From Antennarius striatus (taxonomy: Eukaryota; Chordata; Actinopteri; Lophiiformes; Antennariidae), in contig NC_090794.1 in the NCBI RefSeq assembly GCF_040054535.1, positions 6,222,001 through 6,286,000 of the forward strand: a stretch of 64,000 nucleotides of DNA, given 5' to 3'. Of this stretch, positions 1 to 12,934 are shown piece after piece (position 1 is the stretch's first letter; each line of letters starts with the position of its first letter). A program made the translations under genes and the position numbers. A model generated the notes under the pieces. That model worked only from the letters and a program-made list of their open reading frames with translations, was not told the DNA's origin and made no database searches.

Positions 1-3000
1 TGCGAGCCTCAGGCTAGGACATTAACATTAGACACGCATCAAACATTGGCAGCAACAACCATGCCCTCGGGTTATCCCTAAGCAGAAAGACTGCACAATG
101 AAGTTTGTATGAGTGTGAAGACGCATTTGACCTGCTCCTAATTTCTACTTTTTTTATACGTGTCACCCTAAACCCTGTTGTAGCATGGGGTTGCAGTTGT
201 TGCTGCTAAAGATGAAACCACTAGCTATGAAGTGCAGGTGGGGTCCCCAAACCCCGAGCTGTGGACCACTACTGGTCTGTGGGGAAATTGGTACTGGGTT
301 GAACAGAAAGAATACATAACTTAGATTATTTGCTATTTATTATCTGATTACAAGACATATTTTTTAATTTTGAAAATTTGTGGATTCTCTCCGCCACATC
401 TCCTTTAAGACTACCTTCTTAAAGCTAGACGACATATGAGGGCCAGAGCAGTCGGTAACATAGACTACATTATCACTAAATTAAAACATCCAAGCTAGCA
501 AAAAAAACCCCAAAAACAAACACTGGCTACATGTTACCAGGATGCTGCTAATAAAATTAAATTTGTAATCTGAAGATCTTATACAGTTTTATGTGAGATA
601 CACACAAAAATAAGACATTGTTTTGGTTCCATTGCAGACTGTTTCATACAAAACTTATAACTACAGAACATACCTACCAATTGTTGCCGTCAGAATTTAA
701 CATCTGGTATACGTGAATAGAATGAAACAAAGAGCCAACTATAGTATATGAATACCTTTTTCTTGTCTATTGATTGTGCATATGCGTGGCATGGTTCTGC
801 ACTGCTACACACATACACAATTGTGACCACAATCTTCTCACTTCTAACCAGTTCTGCAATGGATATGAGAAATCATCCATCTTCATTTTGTTCTTCGACA
901 GTTTTCTCAATATAATTATTTTTGGCTCAGAATCAACTAAAATTAATGTTTTGGTGTCTGACCTGGCGAGTCAGCTGATTCCCATTCATACAAAACCGTT
1001 TTTCCTTACTAAAAAAAAGCCTGATTCATTCCATTTTTTTTCGTGCAATTGGAAAAAAAATAACAGAGTAGAAAAAGCAACGGCCATTCTCCTGATTCTC
1101 CAGACAATCATGTGATGTGATTGTTTATCAGTTTTTGACTGATTAATAATGATGTTATGCTGATGAGGGGAGAGAGGGTATGGGGAAAAGAAGAGGTGAT
1201 GCAGTGGGGGAAAGTTTGATGACAACCAAACCTGAAAGCATAATGCACATAAGCTTGTGACTGCTGATGCATGATGGAACACCTCCACTCAGCCTGATGA
1301 TGGATGAAAAACATCCATTACTTTATATGGGATCTCTGTTTATTCACAGAGATTACAGAGATTACAATCTGTTCAGGTCTTTTATTTATTGAGGCACCTT
1401 CCTCTGGATAATCCTGTTTATGCATGTGTGTGGATCAGTGTGTAGCTATGACTGGGAGTTATCTGTCAATAGCATATTCTGCCACAAGTTCCCAAAAACA
1501 CCATACAGTGGTTTCAAATACCCTCCATTCTCTAAGGTAGAGAATATTTTGCAGACAATCCAACCTTCAGTGTGTGTGAAGCTCTGAAGGACAGAATGAC
1601 AGCTGAATGCACAGATGAACGGGCTGATAACTAAACATACTTGAGATGAAAACCAAATGAGCATGACAAAAAGAGGAAGACTGACAACAAGCTGAAACTC
1701 TGAGATTGAGTATTTAGCAATAATAGTGGCAGTGACGTTTTCCTGACATCTCATAGACAATAAAAGGAAATGGAATGGAGCCAAGAACAGAAAATTGGTT
1801 GTTGCAGCATGAAGGATCTGGACGGTTCGCTGCTAGAGTTCTGCTACTGAAGGTTAGCGAAGAGAAGAACACACCTGGACAGATGAAGATGGCAAGCTGG
1901 TGTGTGTCTATGCTCTAAAATAAAAGGATGTCACAGAAACAGGACCGTTTACATCGACTTAATGCGGAGGAGGATGGCTCATCACATTAAATCTCTATAA
2001 CCAGCTTTAAGATAGTGATCAAACCTATCCGTACATTCCACTGTGTCCTTACAAGATTTCTAAAGCCAGATGAATCCTACAGTAAATATTGTTGGACCAT
2101 CAACAACTCAAACTGCAAGGTGACAAAACTTATGCAAGAAGAAGGAGCACAGCGTGACTGTGAAGCTTAATAGCATTTACAGTGGCATGTTGCTTTTTCC
2201 TTAAATTAAATAACAAAACAGCTGTGAAATGAATCTGTGTCAAAGGGTGAAGGGAATGAGCTGCTGTCACTAAATTGATGTAATGCACTGAAAATAATAA
2301 CTATTATTACTGGGATTTCACAGCGATTTTTTTTTCTCTTGAACAGTTAAATAATCTGCACTTTATCCTGATATTTGTGTACGAATAAAACACATTTGTT
2401 ATGAGGAAAAGGAATGATGGAAAGGAATCACTTACAGCATATTGTTGGTGTGTGTGTATAGCGTGATGCACTAAAACATGTATTTGTAGGGGCTGATTGT
2501 TTATTTAAAGTGAGACACTAATAAGACTGACTCTAAGTTCATTTCAGGACCATCTCCAAACTTGATTCTCCTTACAGTTTTGCTCTTTATTATGAGCATG
2601 GTCTGAGCTTTTTATCCTAGGGGACATATTATTTTCCATCTTGTACATCAGACAGGATGTTTGGCATAACATTTTAAGGGATTTCCTGTTTTGACTGGAG
2701 ACCGTTGTATGCTTCCTTGACAGTCAATCACAGGAAACCCAAGACAGACCCATCAAGAAAGATCACTTTAGTAATGGGACAAAATTAATCTGCTTATTAA
2801 TAACCTAATTAAATTAAACAAATTTTATTAAATCAATGTGCCAGAGTCATTCCATTGCTTGTCTCACAGTGATGCTGTTGAAAAGTAACTAATGTATGTA
2901 TAAAATCTGACTAAGGAAAACATTGATGTCTCTTTTTAATTGATGATATTACAAATAAAATGTGAAAAGATTAATTCAAAGTGTTCCTTGCACTCAGAAA

Positions 3001-3005
3001 CTCAC
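1..3005 (-). other. opn5 intron (first coding intron), partial
   Basis: This stretch follows the opn5 donor at 3005-3004 and runs off the left edge. I looked for the second opn5 exon (end of helix 1 to helix 2) and did not see it. It holds a hAT-like repeat at about 228-430 and otherwise AT-rich sequence without recognisable genes. Confidence 0.6.
228..430. mobile_element. hAT-like DNA transposon fragment
   Basis: The segment starting ggtggggtccccaaacccc, continuing with ccactactggtctgtgg and ggtactgggttgaacagaaag, and ending near ggattctctccgccacatc, matches my memory of a very common vertebrate hAT/Charlie-type non-autonomous repeat. Edges are uncertain and no target-site duplication was identified. 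It lies within the opn5 intron. Confidence 0.55.
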
Positions 3006-3152
3006 CTATGATACAGATGTAAAAGGCTGCAATGATATCTGCCTCTCTGGAGAGTTTCGAGGCGAACGGATCACCTTGGAGGAGATAATGGGGTAAATAT
3101 GAGGGACGTGGCCAAGTCCCATTCTCCATCACCGCCATCAGTGGGGAATGTT
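3006..3152 (-). CDS. opn5: opn5 (neuropsin) first coding exon, partial gene
   Basis: This exon encodes the N-terminus of neuropsin, a UV/violet-sensitive non-visual opsin (a seven-transmembrane G-protein-coupled receptor of the plasma membrane). Translation from the ATG at 3138-3136 gives 44 residues plus one base: extracellular N-tail, then the start of transmembrane helix 1. It has an N-glycosylation sequon (N-G-T, residues 6-8) and the opn5 signature LPHYLLQGDPFASKLS, close to human OPN5 (LPHYLRDGDPFASKLS). The exon ends at a consensus donor (ATAG|GTGAG, phase 1). An acceptor-like tract ending cttcacag at 3153 precedes the ATG, so a non-coding 5' exon probably exists. A second in-frame ATG lies at codon 4. 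All further exons would lie left of position 1; I found none in 1-3005. Identity rests on recognised similarity plus synteny with cd2ap. Confidence 0.9.
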
Positions 3153-6100
3153 CTGTGAAGTGGAGGAAAATAATAAAAATACTTCACAATGGTTAAAGTT
3201 AACACGCCACAGCTTCAAGTAAACGTGAACCATAAGTGCACGGACCATGAATTAACGGTGAAATGCATACATTGAGGTTTGGAATAATTCCTTCCGTTTT
3301 TTTTTAACTGATTTTCAAATCAAATGAGAATAAAACATTCATTCCCATTATATTCAACAACACGTATACACTGTCAGTCAAACAAATGTACATACCTATC
3401 ATCTGGTCTTGTTAAACTCATTGATTAAAAAACAGGTTACAGTACTTATAAACTGCAGAAAAGGAGTCCTCACCTCTTTAAAGTTTACAGCATTGCCATT
3501 TATTATAAATGTTCATTTTCCTAAACTATTTTAAGAGATACGTCTTTTATCTGTTTAGTTAAATCTGGTCACAACAATTTCTGTGGTTTGTAGAAAACCA
3601 AAAGTTTGTGTTGTGAGTCAATTTTCAGAGTATAAATGTAGTCAGTTCAGCCTTTCTAAGAACAGCAATGCCCATCAGTTCTGAAAAAAGTCCAACAAGT
3701 TCTTTCCCCTTTTTCTTTTGGAGCTTTTCCCACGCCTACACACAGTAAACTAATGTTTGAAACATTTTGTTTTTTATGAATGCATGTTGATTTTATGTTT
3801 ACTTGTGATAAGTAGAACTATAAATACAGAGGCGATGTAATTTTGTGTTTCTCTATCACGGCACAGGCTGGAGCTTCTTTAGAGAGGAAGTCCATACAAA
3901 AGTCTCCACCTGTCTAGCAATTGACAGTTGACTGATATAATGTTTTCAATTTATATTAACAGCTGAAAATCTCAAATCATCTGAGCTAGGTAGGTAGGTG
4001 GACAGGCAGATGGACAGATGGATGGACAGATGGACACATAGATGGATGGATGATCAAATTCCTAAATTTTGACTTAATTATTTTCAGATTTATTTTGAAT
4101 GTCCCTGTTGTTTTTTTTAGATTACATTTCCTGCCTTTTCCCCTCATCCACACTTGTTTCCAATCCTGTCTTGCCTTTCTGTTCATAAAATCATTTGCAC
4201 ATTTTCCTGTCTTGATTAACCCATCCATCAGCGTTTCACAAAACAAGTGTCAAAACAACTGATGCCTCCTATGGGGATTTATTACAGATGGGAATTGAAG
4301 TCTGTTGATAGCACAAGAAGCTCATTGATCAGTGCAAAGTATTGAGCTGTTGATCCGGGTGCATCCGTGAGAGACGACAACACACTTCGTTTTTTCACAT
4401 CATAACTGTCACTCAGGTCCGTGACTCCAGCTTTATCTCTGGTCACAGTCACGCATCCTATCATTCAGTTTGTTTATCATCACTTCTTTAAGATCTTCTC
4501 TTACAATACGTTTGTCACTCATGATGTTCAGGTGGAGGAGCTGAAGCAACGCTGATATTCATTCATTTAATATGAAGCTTTTTGGGAGCAGCTGCAGACC
4601 TATGGACAATTTAGAGCAATTAATTAACCTAAACTGCACGTTTTTTTAAGGTTAGAGGGTGAATATGCCTCATTTGAGTTATACACTGTTTTTCTTATTA
4701 ACCTCACCAGGGTCTTGACAAATGGATGGTTGTTAAACAACACCCTGGACAGACGGTGTACAGCGTGAATGAAGATGCGAAACAGGCACAGCAATAAATT
4801 AGATTTGAAACACTTTAACCTGCTACTGGAAATATGACCTTAGATTTCAACGAAAGACAGAAATCTAAATTAGACATTAGAAGTGAACAAAAGAGTGGAG
4901 TCTTCTCAGACTCTCTGCTTCCTAATAGACTGTGAGGTATTTGATGAATGATGAATATTAATAATAAGACATGTGACCTTGATACGCTGATACAGATCAC
5001 AGTAAGATTTCAAATCCAAGTTAAACAAACAAACTTATGGAGGTTCCATTCCCATTAGATTGCATTCATTTCCATACATGACCAGTTCCACTCTTTTCTG
5101 TCACTTTGCACAAATTTGCATCCAAAAATACGGAAATATTTGCCTCAAGAAAAAAAAAAACATTCGTTCCAATGGTAATAGTAAAAAGCAGAATCAGAAT
5201 TCATCTATTCTTAGATTAAGAGATGAGTGTGTAAATAAGCTTTCCTCGGAGTGATTGACAAGCTCAGTAACGAAATGACAGAGGACTTGGAGGTCATTTA
5301 TTATTTGTTACTGTACAGAATCGTTTGACCTTATCTAATGCATTTGTTTCTGTGAAACAGAATTACCTGACTAGGTAATTAAAAAACAGACAACGCTGTA
5401 ACCCCTGAGCATTTGAAGGAGAGAGATTTGCTTCAGAAGAAACATACTGCATGGTTTGGTTGAACAGAGGAAAGATATAGTAACCCTAAACACACCACGG
5501 AAGGAAAATACAGCACTTTTTATGTCTGTGCAGCTCAGAATGGGAATACCTTTGAGAGAGAGCGGCTTTCCCACAGCAGATCTAATTATTCCGTTTGTAA
5601 GGGCCAGTCAATACCAGAACCACCTAACACAAAGTGAGACACTTCAGGATTTGACAGCATCTAAGATGAATAATATGCATTTATTTTTTATCTTGGGCTC
5701 CAGCTCTAGAAGCTGCAATAGATTTTCGTGTCCTTATCAGTGAATATGTAAAATAACACATTCCATGTCCAGATGTATTCTTGACATCTTGATACTGAGC
5801 AATGAAACTTTCTGGATTTCATTAGATGTTTGTGGGGAAAAGAGAAAAATATCAAAATTCTTATTTCATGAAGACTGAGCAAAAATTCTATGGGTTTCCT
5901 TCACCAAAATAAAATACCGATTTTTGGTCTGATAAAACCTCACTGAAAAACCACAAAAATTGCCACAAAAAAAAAAAACAACAACTTTTAATAATAAATG
6001 CAAATGATATATGACAGTGTGGGACTGTGACTGAATCAATAAATAATCAAGAAACAAATTTGCAGAATAACTAACAAAAATAAACAAATAAAATCACAAA

Positions 6101-6324
6101 AACTATTTTTTTCGGAGACAAATTACGTCTTTACTTTTCGTAGTGAGTCCGATTCTAATCATTGTTCATTTAATTGAGAGAAACAGACTTTCTTTCAAAA
6201 TAACACTATAAATTGTTGTTTTAAATGTAACACATAATAAACGTTCACAAATAGAGAAAAACAAAACAAACAAACAAACAAATAAAAAAAAGACTCAGAA
6301 GTGATGGTTTGGTTCATGACTCAC
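3153..6324 (-). other. Putative opn5 5' UTR intron or upstream region
   Basis: No coding sequence is recognisable here. It contains a short GGAT/GGAC-rich simple repeat near 3985-4052, poly-A runs and a small AAAC repeat at 6263-6283. If the 5' exon at 6325-6510 is real, this is the first opn5 intron; otherwise it is upstream flank. Confidence 0.4.
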
Positions 6325-6510
6325 CTTTTAAATCAAGGGTCATCAATCATGGTTGCGTCAAGTTTTAAGTCCCACATTTAAAATGGTCCACGGACACAAG
6401 AAGTCGGCTGAAGTCCAGGTGATGAACAGAACACGTTGTAAAATATTCCTGTGGTTGAGCTTCAACTTCTGTTCAGAGAATCCACCTCTGAGCGGCAGTC
6501 AGGTCACTCT
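6325..6510 (-). other. opn5: Candidate non-coding 5' exon of opn5
   Basis: On the minus strand this segment ends in a perfect donor (AAAAG|GTGAGT, donor at 6324-6323). It would splice over about 3.17 kb to the acceptor at 3153 just before the opn5 start codon. A weak TATA-like motif (CATAAAG) lies about 25 bases upstream at 6538-6532. The exon contains a 14-codon upstream ORF, with an ATG in frame inside it, that terminates near the donor. The exon, its start and the link to opn5 are inferred from splice signals and position only. Confidence 0.35.
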
Positions 6511-6530
6511 GGAGGGCTGAGCTCACGGTC

Positions 6531-6540
6531 CTTTATGTAC
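6531..6540 (-). promoter_or_regulatory. Possible TATA-like element for opn5
   Basis: On the minus strand the sequence reads GTACATAAAG, a degenerate TATA box placed about 25-30 bases before the proposed 5' exon. It is weak evidence on its own; its value is the position relative to a perfect downstream donor. Confidence 0.2.
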
Positions 6541-6668
6541 GCACAAACCACATCAAGCTAGCTATCAGGAAAAGATACCAACTTCCGTTACGGCTTTTCA
6601 CAATAAAGTCCTCACAATCATAATTTCGTGGGGACTTCGAAGTCTGATTAAATCAAATGTGATCATAA

Positions 6669-6699
6669 GTTTGTTTGTTTGTTTGTTTGTTTGTTTGTT
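6669..6699. repeat. (TTTG)n microsatellite
   Basis: About seven uninterrupted copies of a TTTG tetranucleotide, located just upstream of the proposed opn5 5' exon. Confidence 0.95.
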
Positions 6700-6877
6700 C
6701 GGAATGGACATTCATTGCCGCCTCAATAAACAACAATTCTGCCATTTTATCTGAGAAAATGTCAGAATATTTGTGCGCTGAAGAAAATAATTACTTTCAA
6801 ATTAATTGTGGATGAAAAAAAAAATGGAAAAGAGATTAAAAAAATAAAAAAATAAATTCAACTCATGAAAAAGTAAA

Positions 6878-7100
6878 TAGAGTAATCCCTTGTTACTGGC
6901 GGATGATGCATTCCAAGACCAGGCGCGAAAAACGAAATTCCGTAATATGGCAACAAACTATTCATTTTATTACTTACGGTAATTTAAACGTTTATGAACC
7001 CTCCACATATTAATATTAAACCACCTTATATTGTGTTATCTTTTTCCACACTGTTATAAACTGTTTAAAGCACTTTTGTACTAAAGAAAAGTTGCGGAAT
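6878..7100. mobile_element. Pogo/mariner-like MITE, diverged copy
   Basis: The stretch with cccttgttactggcgg, then ggtaatttaaacgtttatga, then attaaaccacctt and actgtttaaagcac is clearly homologous to the better preserved element at 47027-47377, in the same orientation. The left terminal repeat is degraded, and the right half is missing or replaced by the ATTC repeat that follows. Confidence 0.7.
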
Positions 7101-7110
7101 GAACAGTGAC

Positions 7111-7188
7111 TTCATTCATTCATCCATTCATTCATTCATTCATTCATTCATTCACTCATTCATTCATTCATTCATTCATGCATTCATC
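7111..7188. repeat. (ATTC)n microsatellite
   Basis: An imperfect ATTC tetranucleotide array with a few substitutions. Arrays of this kind commonly head the fish repeat that directly follows it. Confidence 0.95.
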
Positions 7189-7432
7189 AAGCCTATACCA
7201 GCTGACTGACGGCGTGAGGCGGGGGAAACTCCGGCGCCAGCGCACCGCGGAGTCACACGGAAACACAGACAAGCACGCACGCACTCACACCCACGGGCAA
7301 TTTGCCAAATAACCTGAAGCGCATGTCTTTGGACGTGGGAGGAAGCCGGAGAACCCGAAGAGAACCCACGCAGACACGTGGAGAACACGCAAACTCCGCA
7401 CAGAGCGAGAGGCGAACTCGGAACCACCTTGC
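7189..7432 (+). mobile_element. Common teleost dispersed repeat
   Basis: Contains the familiar run cctataccagctgactgacgg, cacccacgggcaatttgcc, catgtctttggacgtggg, aggaagccggagaacccg and cacgcaaactccgcacagag. This unclassified family is very abundant in fish genomes. It is non-coding here; open frames across it are chance GC-rich frames. A minus-strand scrap of the same family occurs at about 16183-16240. Confidence 0.7.
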
Positions 7433-10400
7433 TGTATATTTATATTTATATGTATAAATATAAGAAAAACCTGTGTTCAGACATTTTACAATGATACATT
7501 GGGATATACAGTATATATACTGTATATTAACACTATATGATGTGTATATATATTAATATATAGTATATATTTAAATTCATTAAAATCGTGATTTAAATTA
7601 AATGTAAATTAAATTTAAACCTATGATTTAACCTGTAAGTTTTGTCTTTTGTAATTTAGCATTTTAAAATACTCATGTCTTCCAAATATACAGCGCTTCT
7701 GCTGATTCATTAATATTCCTCTTCCTTATGCTCCAGCAGTCACCGTCATCAGTATCTTAATATTACTGAACATTAAAATGAAGAGGTCATTGAATTTTAT
7801 ATTTAAGTAATGTCAGCTTGCCCAGCTCTAAGTTTTGATCGTTATTTTGTATTTTCTTAAAAAAGCCTCAAACTCTCTCTTTTTTCTCTTTGTCCTTCAT
7901 TAAAAGATGTAGTGTGTTAGATTGTGGCTCTATCTGTACATTCTTTTGAGTGATTGCAACACGTATATCCTTATCAGCTGAAGCATGATTCTCAGTGACC
8001 TTGGCAACAGAGAGGAGAGCTCAAAACCTCATCATGTGCCGTCTTCTGTGTGTATTGATGGATCTACTCTATGTGCTTTCATTCCTGTGGATCTTATAGC
8101 AAACTAATGACACATGGTGTGAAGTTACTGAGTTCCATTTGATAAAACGACTACAGCACAGAGCATTTTCGGATAGAATAATTCATTTTAGACCTTTAAT
8201 AAAGCAATCTACTCTTACAAACACCAAAACATTTTATCAACATCTGTATCCTTGGTTTAGATGGGAAAATTTCCAAAATCGAAATTCAACTAGTTAGAAT
8301 TTTGATACAATTATCTCTATATATTTTATTTGTGGACAAAATCTCTTCTAATCAAGCTAAGGTTGTGTCACATCTTTTAACATATAGAACAACTTATGAT
8401 GTAAAAAGGTTGGCTTTAAGACGACATGTAAATACAGAACATGGATGATTAACTTGAAGGCATTAGCTATACCTCAGGCTATGCAGCGTTTCAAAGTGTG
8501 GGTGTCAGTTCCGAGTCTGTTGAGGCTTCACACTCAAAATCCTAATAACTTCTTAGATCCTCTCAGCGTCTGACAAGAGGCTGGATGGCCCTCAGCCATC
8601 AACAACTGGAAGATCCTAGGCAATTTATTTAGTTAGTTAAGCCTGTTTGATGCCAGAGGTCAGCAGAGAACCAATCCCTGGATGCTCCAGCCTTCTTGCT
8701 TACATTACAGACACACATTTACACACGCATATAAATTGAAACAGTTGGATATTTCTTGAAATTGATATGCAGCGCCCTTCTTGATTGTGATTAACAATCA
8801 ATCCCCTTTCCATTAAAAAAACAACAACATTGTTACTATTGTGTCTGCTCTGTTATGCCATAGCGTATCATTTCTCAGGTGACACATAACAACGTTTTGA
8901 GATCAGAGTGGTGTGTCCATCAAGTCCAGACTGAATTAGTCCATAGAAATCCAATTAGAACCCTTTTTTACACCATCTCTACCTGTGGATCGGATCTTGT
9001 TAAATTTCAGAATCATATACAATCTAGTTATAAATGAGCTACTAAATCAGGATGGCACAAGATTTATGCAAATTTTACCCTTACTTTGTAGTTGAAGGCA
9101 GTAAACCAGTGCCATTAATTAATAGTAGTAGCATTCCCATGGCTTTCATCGACACAGTTTGATGGGTAAAATAATTTCATAATGTTTATCTTCTTGAACA
9201 GGGGGTAAAAATTAGCACCCCCTGTGTCGAATCTGGAAAGCCTTTTGGAATAACAGGAAAAATAATGTATTCTCAACTATTGATATTAAATGGATTTGGA
9301 AAACAAAGAGGCCAACTTGGTTGAACCTACCTGGTTCCTAATGGGTCCTTCAAACAACACATACTTCTTTGAATTATTTGCTCCACACGGAACTCAGATT
9401 AAATCTAAACATAATTATTGAATTCTGAACTATGAATTCAATCTTTGAATTCAATCTGGTCCAGTGGGTCTGCAGTCATGGTTATTAAAGGACTTATTTT
9501 CAAGGACACTGTTGCACAGCAGCTGTCCTGTACAGAAGCCCAGGTCTCCATTGGGATTTACATAAACGATGAATCCATTCATTCACCGAAACATTCCTGA
9601 TACGTACAGTCATTGGGTACTTTGTGATCTTGTCTCTAAATATGAATAAGCTTCTCACTCCATTCTATAAGACTATGAACATGCTCTTTATCCTCCCAAT
9701 CAGTACCTTGCATCTCTAGAGGAATCTGGCCTGGATCTGTGCAACAAGAAGCTGAAGATTAAGGGTGCTGTGTTGTACGTAGCAGCAGAACACCTGGGAA
9801 CTTGTATAACATTTCAAGTAAGGTTTTCTGTCAGTTTTATGGAGGTATGCAAGACCACATACAGGAGAACCAGGTTGGATCATGAAAGTGTCACTGGATA
9901 AAAACCAGAAACGTCTGAAGGGCTGAAGACAAGGATCAAAAGGAAATACATGCTAGGAGTTGACCTCCATCTCACATTTTAAGACCCTGACCTCAGTAAT
10001 TCCTCCAAGTAAGCATTCCGTTTTGCTGAGACACGTCAGCCACAGAAGCTAAAAGTGATTCCATTCTTCAAGTTGGTGCCTTTCTCCTTTAAGAACTTTG
10101 AAACATGTTTTAATCTCTTTTAAGTTAGTCTACTGTGATTCATTATATAATATAAATCCTAACTAAATTGTAGGTCTTGATTTATACAAGCAGCACATTC
10201 TCTTCGTCTTTTAAAACACTTGTACAATAAACTCTGGCACAGAAATTCTTTACACAATTATTTTAAATCCTCTTTACAGTTCAAGGCCTAGTTTTATTTT
10301 TTTGGACAGCGGTGTGATTAAGGTGAAATTGATGACTGAACTAGCTTTGACTCCAACAGATTTTTACTAATTAATAACACTAGGTTGGTGCATCTTCATC

Positions 10401-10564
10401 ACCTCTGTGGGTTCTTGTGGTAGTGGATGATGTGAGATGACACCCCGTCAGACCTGGCTTACATCATGGGATTCATGTAAAATTAGTGTGAACATGAACC
10501 AGAACAGACCTGGGGGCAAATAGCAAATTTTTCTACCCCATCTAGAACAAGTGAAGTTCTTGTT

Positions 10565-10618
10565 CAAAGGTCACAGACAAATAGTTGGTTGAAACCAACT
10601 ATTTGTCTGTGACCTTTG
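10565..10618. repeat. Perfect inverted repeat, 26-bp arms, 2-bp spacer
   Basis: Left arm 10565-10590 and right arm 10593-10618 are exact reverse complements separated by the dinucleotide GA. The left arm begins caaaggtcacagacaaat. No surrounding transposon ends were recognised. Confidence 0.95.
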
Positions 10619-12910
10619 TGTGTGGAGTAAGCATCTCGTACGCAGGTCTCAGTACGTCTGCCTCCTAAAATGTTACAGAACATCCCAGCACAACCCCACC
10701 TCCAGGCCCCAATTAGACACACGGTAGTCCAATGTCACACCTTTGGTCACGCTCTCCTTCAGGACAAAGTCAATGAAAAACAACTTGTTCTTTGTGAATG
10801 ACATCACAAATGCTACATTCTGCTCATGTTCTCAAATGTTATCCATAAACCACACCAGTTTGAGACCCGATATGTTTTAATGGATTTCTAAGTGTTGACC
10901 GATGATTGCCTGGTTTACTCACTCAACAACAAGGTGCTCATTGCACTTTGTTTTCTGTATGTATCCCATATGGCAACGTCAGACAAAGTGGCAACATTTT
11001 TCTTGAGAGCAAATAAACCTGCCCGATCAAGAGTGTGGAATAGTTAAATCTCCTGGATCGTGGTAACCAGGTCATCATTAGGAAACCAGTATTATATTGA
11101 TGCTGTTAAATAAAACGGGACTTTTAAAATGACATCATTGCAGTTTAAAGAGATTTGATAAAGTAGTAACTAACTATCATGAGTTAGATGAGGAGATGTG
11201 TGGGGCTCTTACATCTCTATAGCAACCATGATGCACGTGGAACGAATCTCATGTCTGAAAAACTGCTTGTTAGAACGTCATTAGTGTGACAGTCATGGAA
11301 TTTTCCGGTAATTCTCCACAAACGTGAGATATCAGTGTGACATCAGGAGGCATGTCTGCAAAAGTGTTTCAATAGAAAAGAGACCGAGAATATTGACAAT
11401 GGCCTAAAAGAAAGATAATAAATACCAAAGCCTCTTTGCGAGTTGCTAATGACAACTCCTCTTCCACAATGTCTAATCGCTGGAAACAGGTAAACTGGCC
11501 TTGATCTGATGGAACCATCGGAAGAGGGAGAAAAAATGGAAATTTCCGAATTCCCTTAATCCTAACACTAAACATAACACTTTCAACATTTAAATACTAC
11601 AAATTATCTCAAAATATTTTTCATAAACCTGTGTTTCTACACCCTTTTCGGAAGAAAAAGGGTGTTGTCACACATACGATGTGTGACGAAAGTTTCAGTT
11701 CAGTCCTAGCATAACCACGTCACTTCATCCTCAACCTCGCGTTTCTTCGGGCGGGGCTTTTTAGGTGGGAGCAGCTGACAAAGTGTTATTTTCCTGTGTG
11801 AATTCACAAGAGACCTGATGTTTCATGCAATCCCTTCATCCATTATCACGGCCTTTCTGCAGGCTTTAGCGGCTCAAGGCTGTTTCATCACTTTTAATGG
11901 AGCCTTTGGGAGTTTCAATTTGGGATCAGTTCAGAGCCACATCAGTGTTTAAAACCTCTGTGGGCTGAAAGTCCTTGTCCATAAAACTCTATATCTCTAT
12001 GTGTGTCTTCTGTGCACATGTAGGTATTTTGTTCAGTCTGTACAATATCTACCTTTGGATATGATTGGATCTCTACCAAACAATCGTGACAATCTAGACA
12101 AGATCAATGCAAGTTCAACCTGCAGGACTAATCTAATCAACACTTTGGCTCAAGCAGCAGCCTTAAATGGAAGTGCAGATGTGTTTCCACAGAGCACCTC
12201 ATCACATTGTCAAAAATCATATGTTTTCTGTGATATAAGCATAAATCCATATGGACTCCCTCCAACTCAGACTCTAGTTAGCATATTTATGTATTTCACC
12301 TGTTCACACAGCGTGTAGAGCTACTTATGTGTTAAATCAAGCAACAAAATAGGCTCTATTTACTGCATGCTCATGTCTGGATGGTTAACAGTGATGCTCA
12401 GGCAGCAGCAAAGACCAACCTGTTTGAAAGCCAGTTACCAGCTGTATTTAGGCTTAAAGATGTGCATTCTTAGGAATGACGGCCGAAACAAAAATGAACT
12501 AAGATATATCATTTATTTCAGTGACTCAGAGCAGGTTTAAACTGTCTGCTTCAGCTGGGCTGTGGCCAACTATGCCAACATTTATTAACCTCATGGAATC
12601 AGCAGCACAGTGCGTAAGGTAAAGGATATTTCAATGTAAAATATTTTTTATTAATTTATAGTTATTAAATAGATAAACATGGTTAATTCACTCAAGACGA
12701 TATGCACCTGAATGTGATTTTAAAGGCCTGGTTACACCCACTTTTTGTGAAATATTATACAATTTCTACAGATGATTCTTCAGCCATAAGAGGAATTGAT
12801 GCCATCATACCATTATCACAAAAAGAATTGCATTTGCAGTGTAAATGAGCTGCTACTTTTAGAAAGTCTCCCCAATTGTTTTTTTTATTCTTTTTATTTA
12901 TTATTTATAG

Positions 12911-12934
12911 ATGACATAAACATGTTTATGTCAT
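12911..12934. repeat. Perfect 24-bp palindrome
   Basis: The sequence atgacataaaca is followed immediately by its exact reverse complement with no spacer. It lies in AT-rich intergenic DNA. Confidence 0.95.

Noticed and set aside
8100..9800. Possible decayed L1-like retrotransposon
   Set aside because: Some phrases looked reminiscent of LINE sequence, but I could not find a consistent frame or motif, so no feature was called.
12001..12318. 105-codon plus-strand open frame
   Set aside because: No recognisable family and no supporting signals in the AT-rich intergenic interval.
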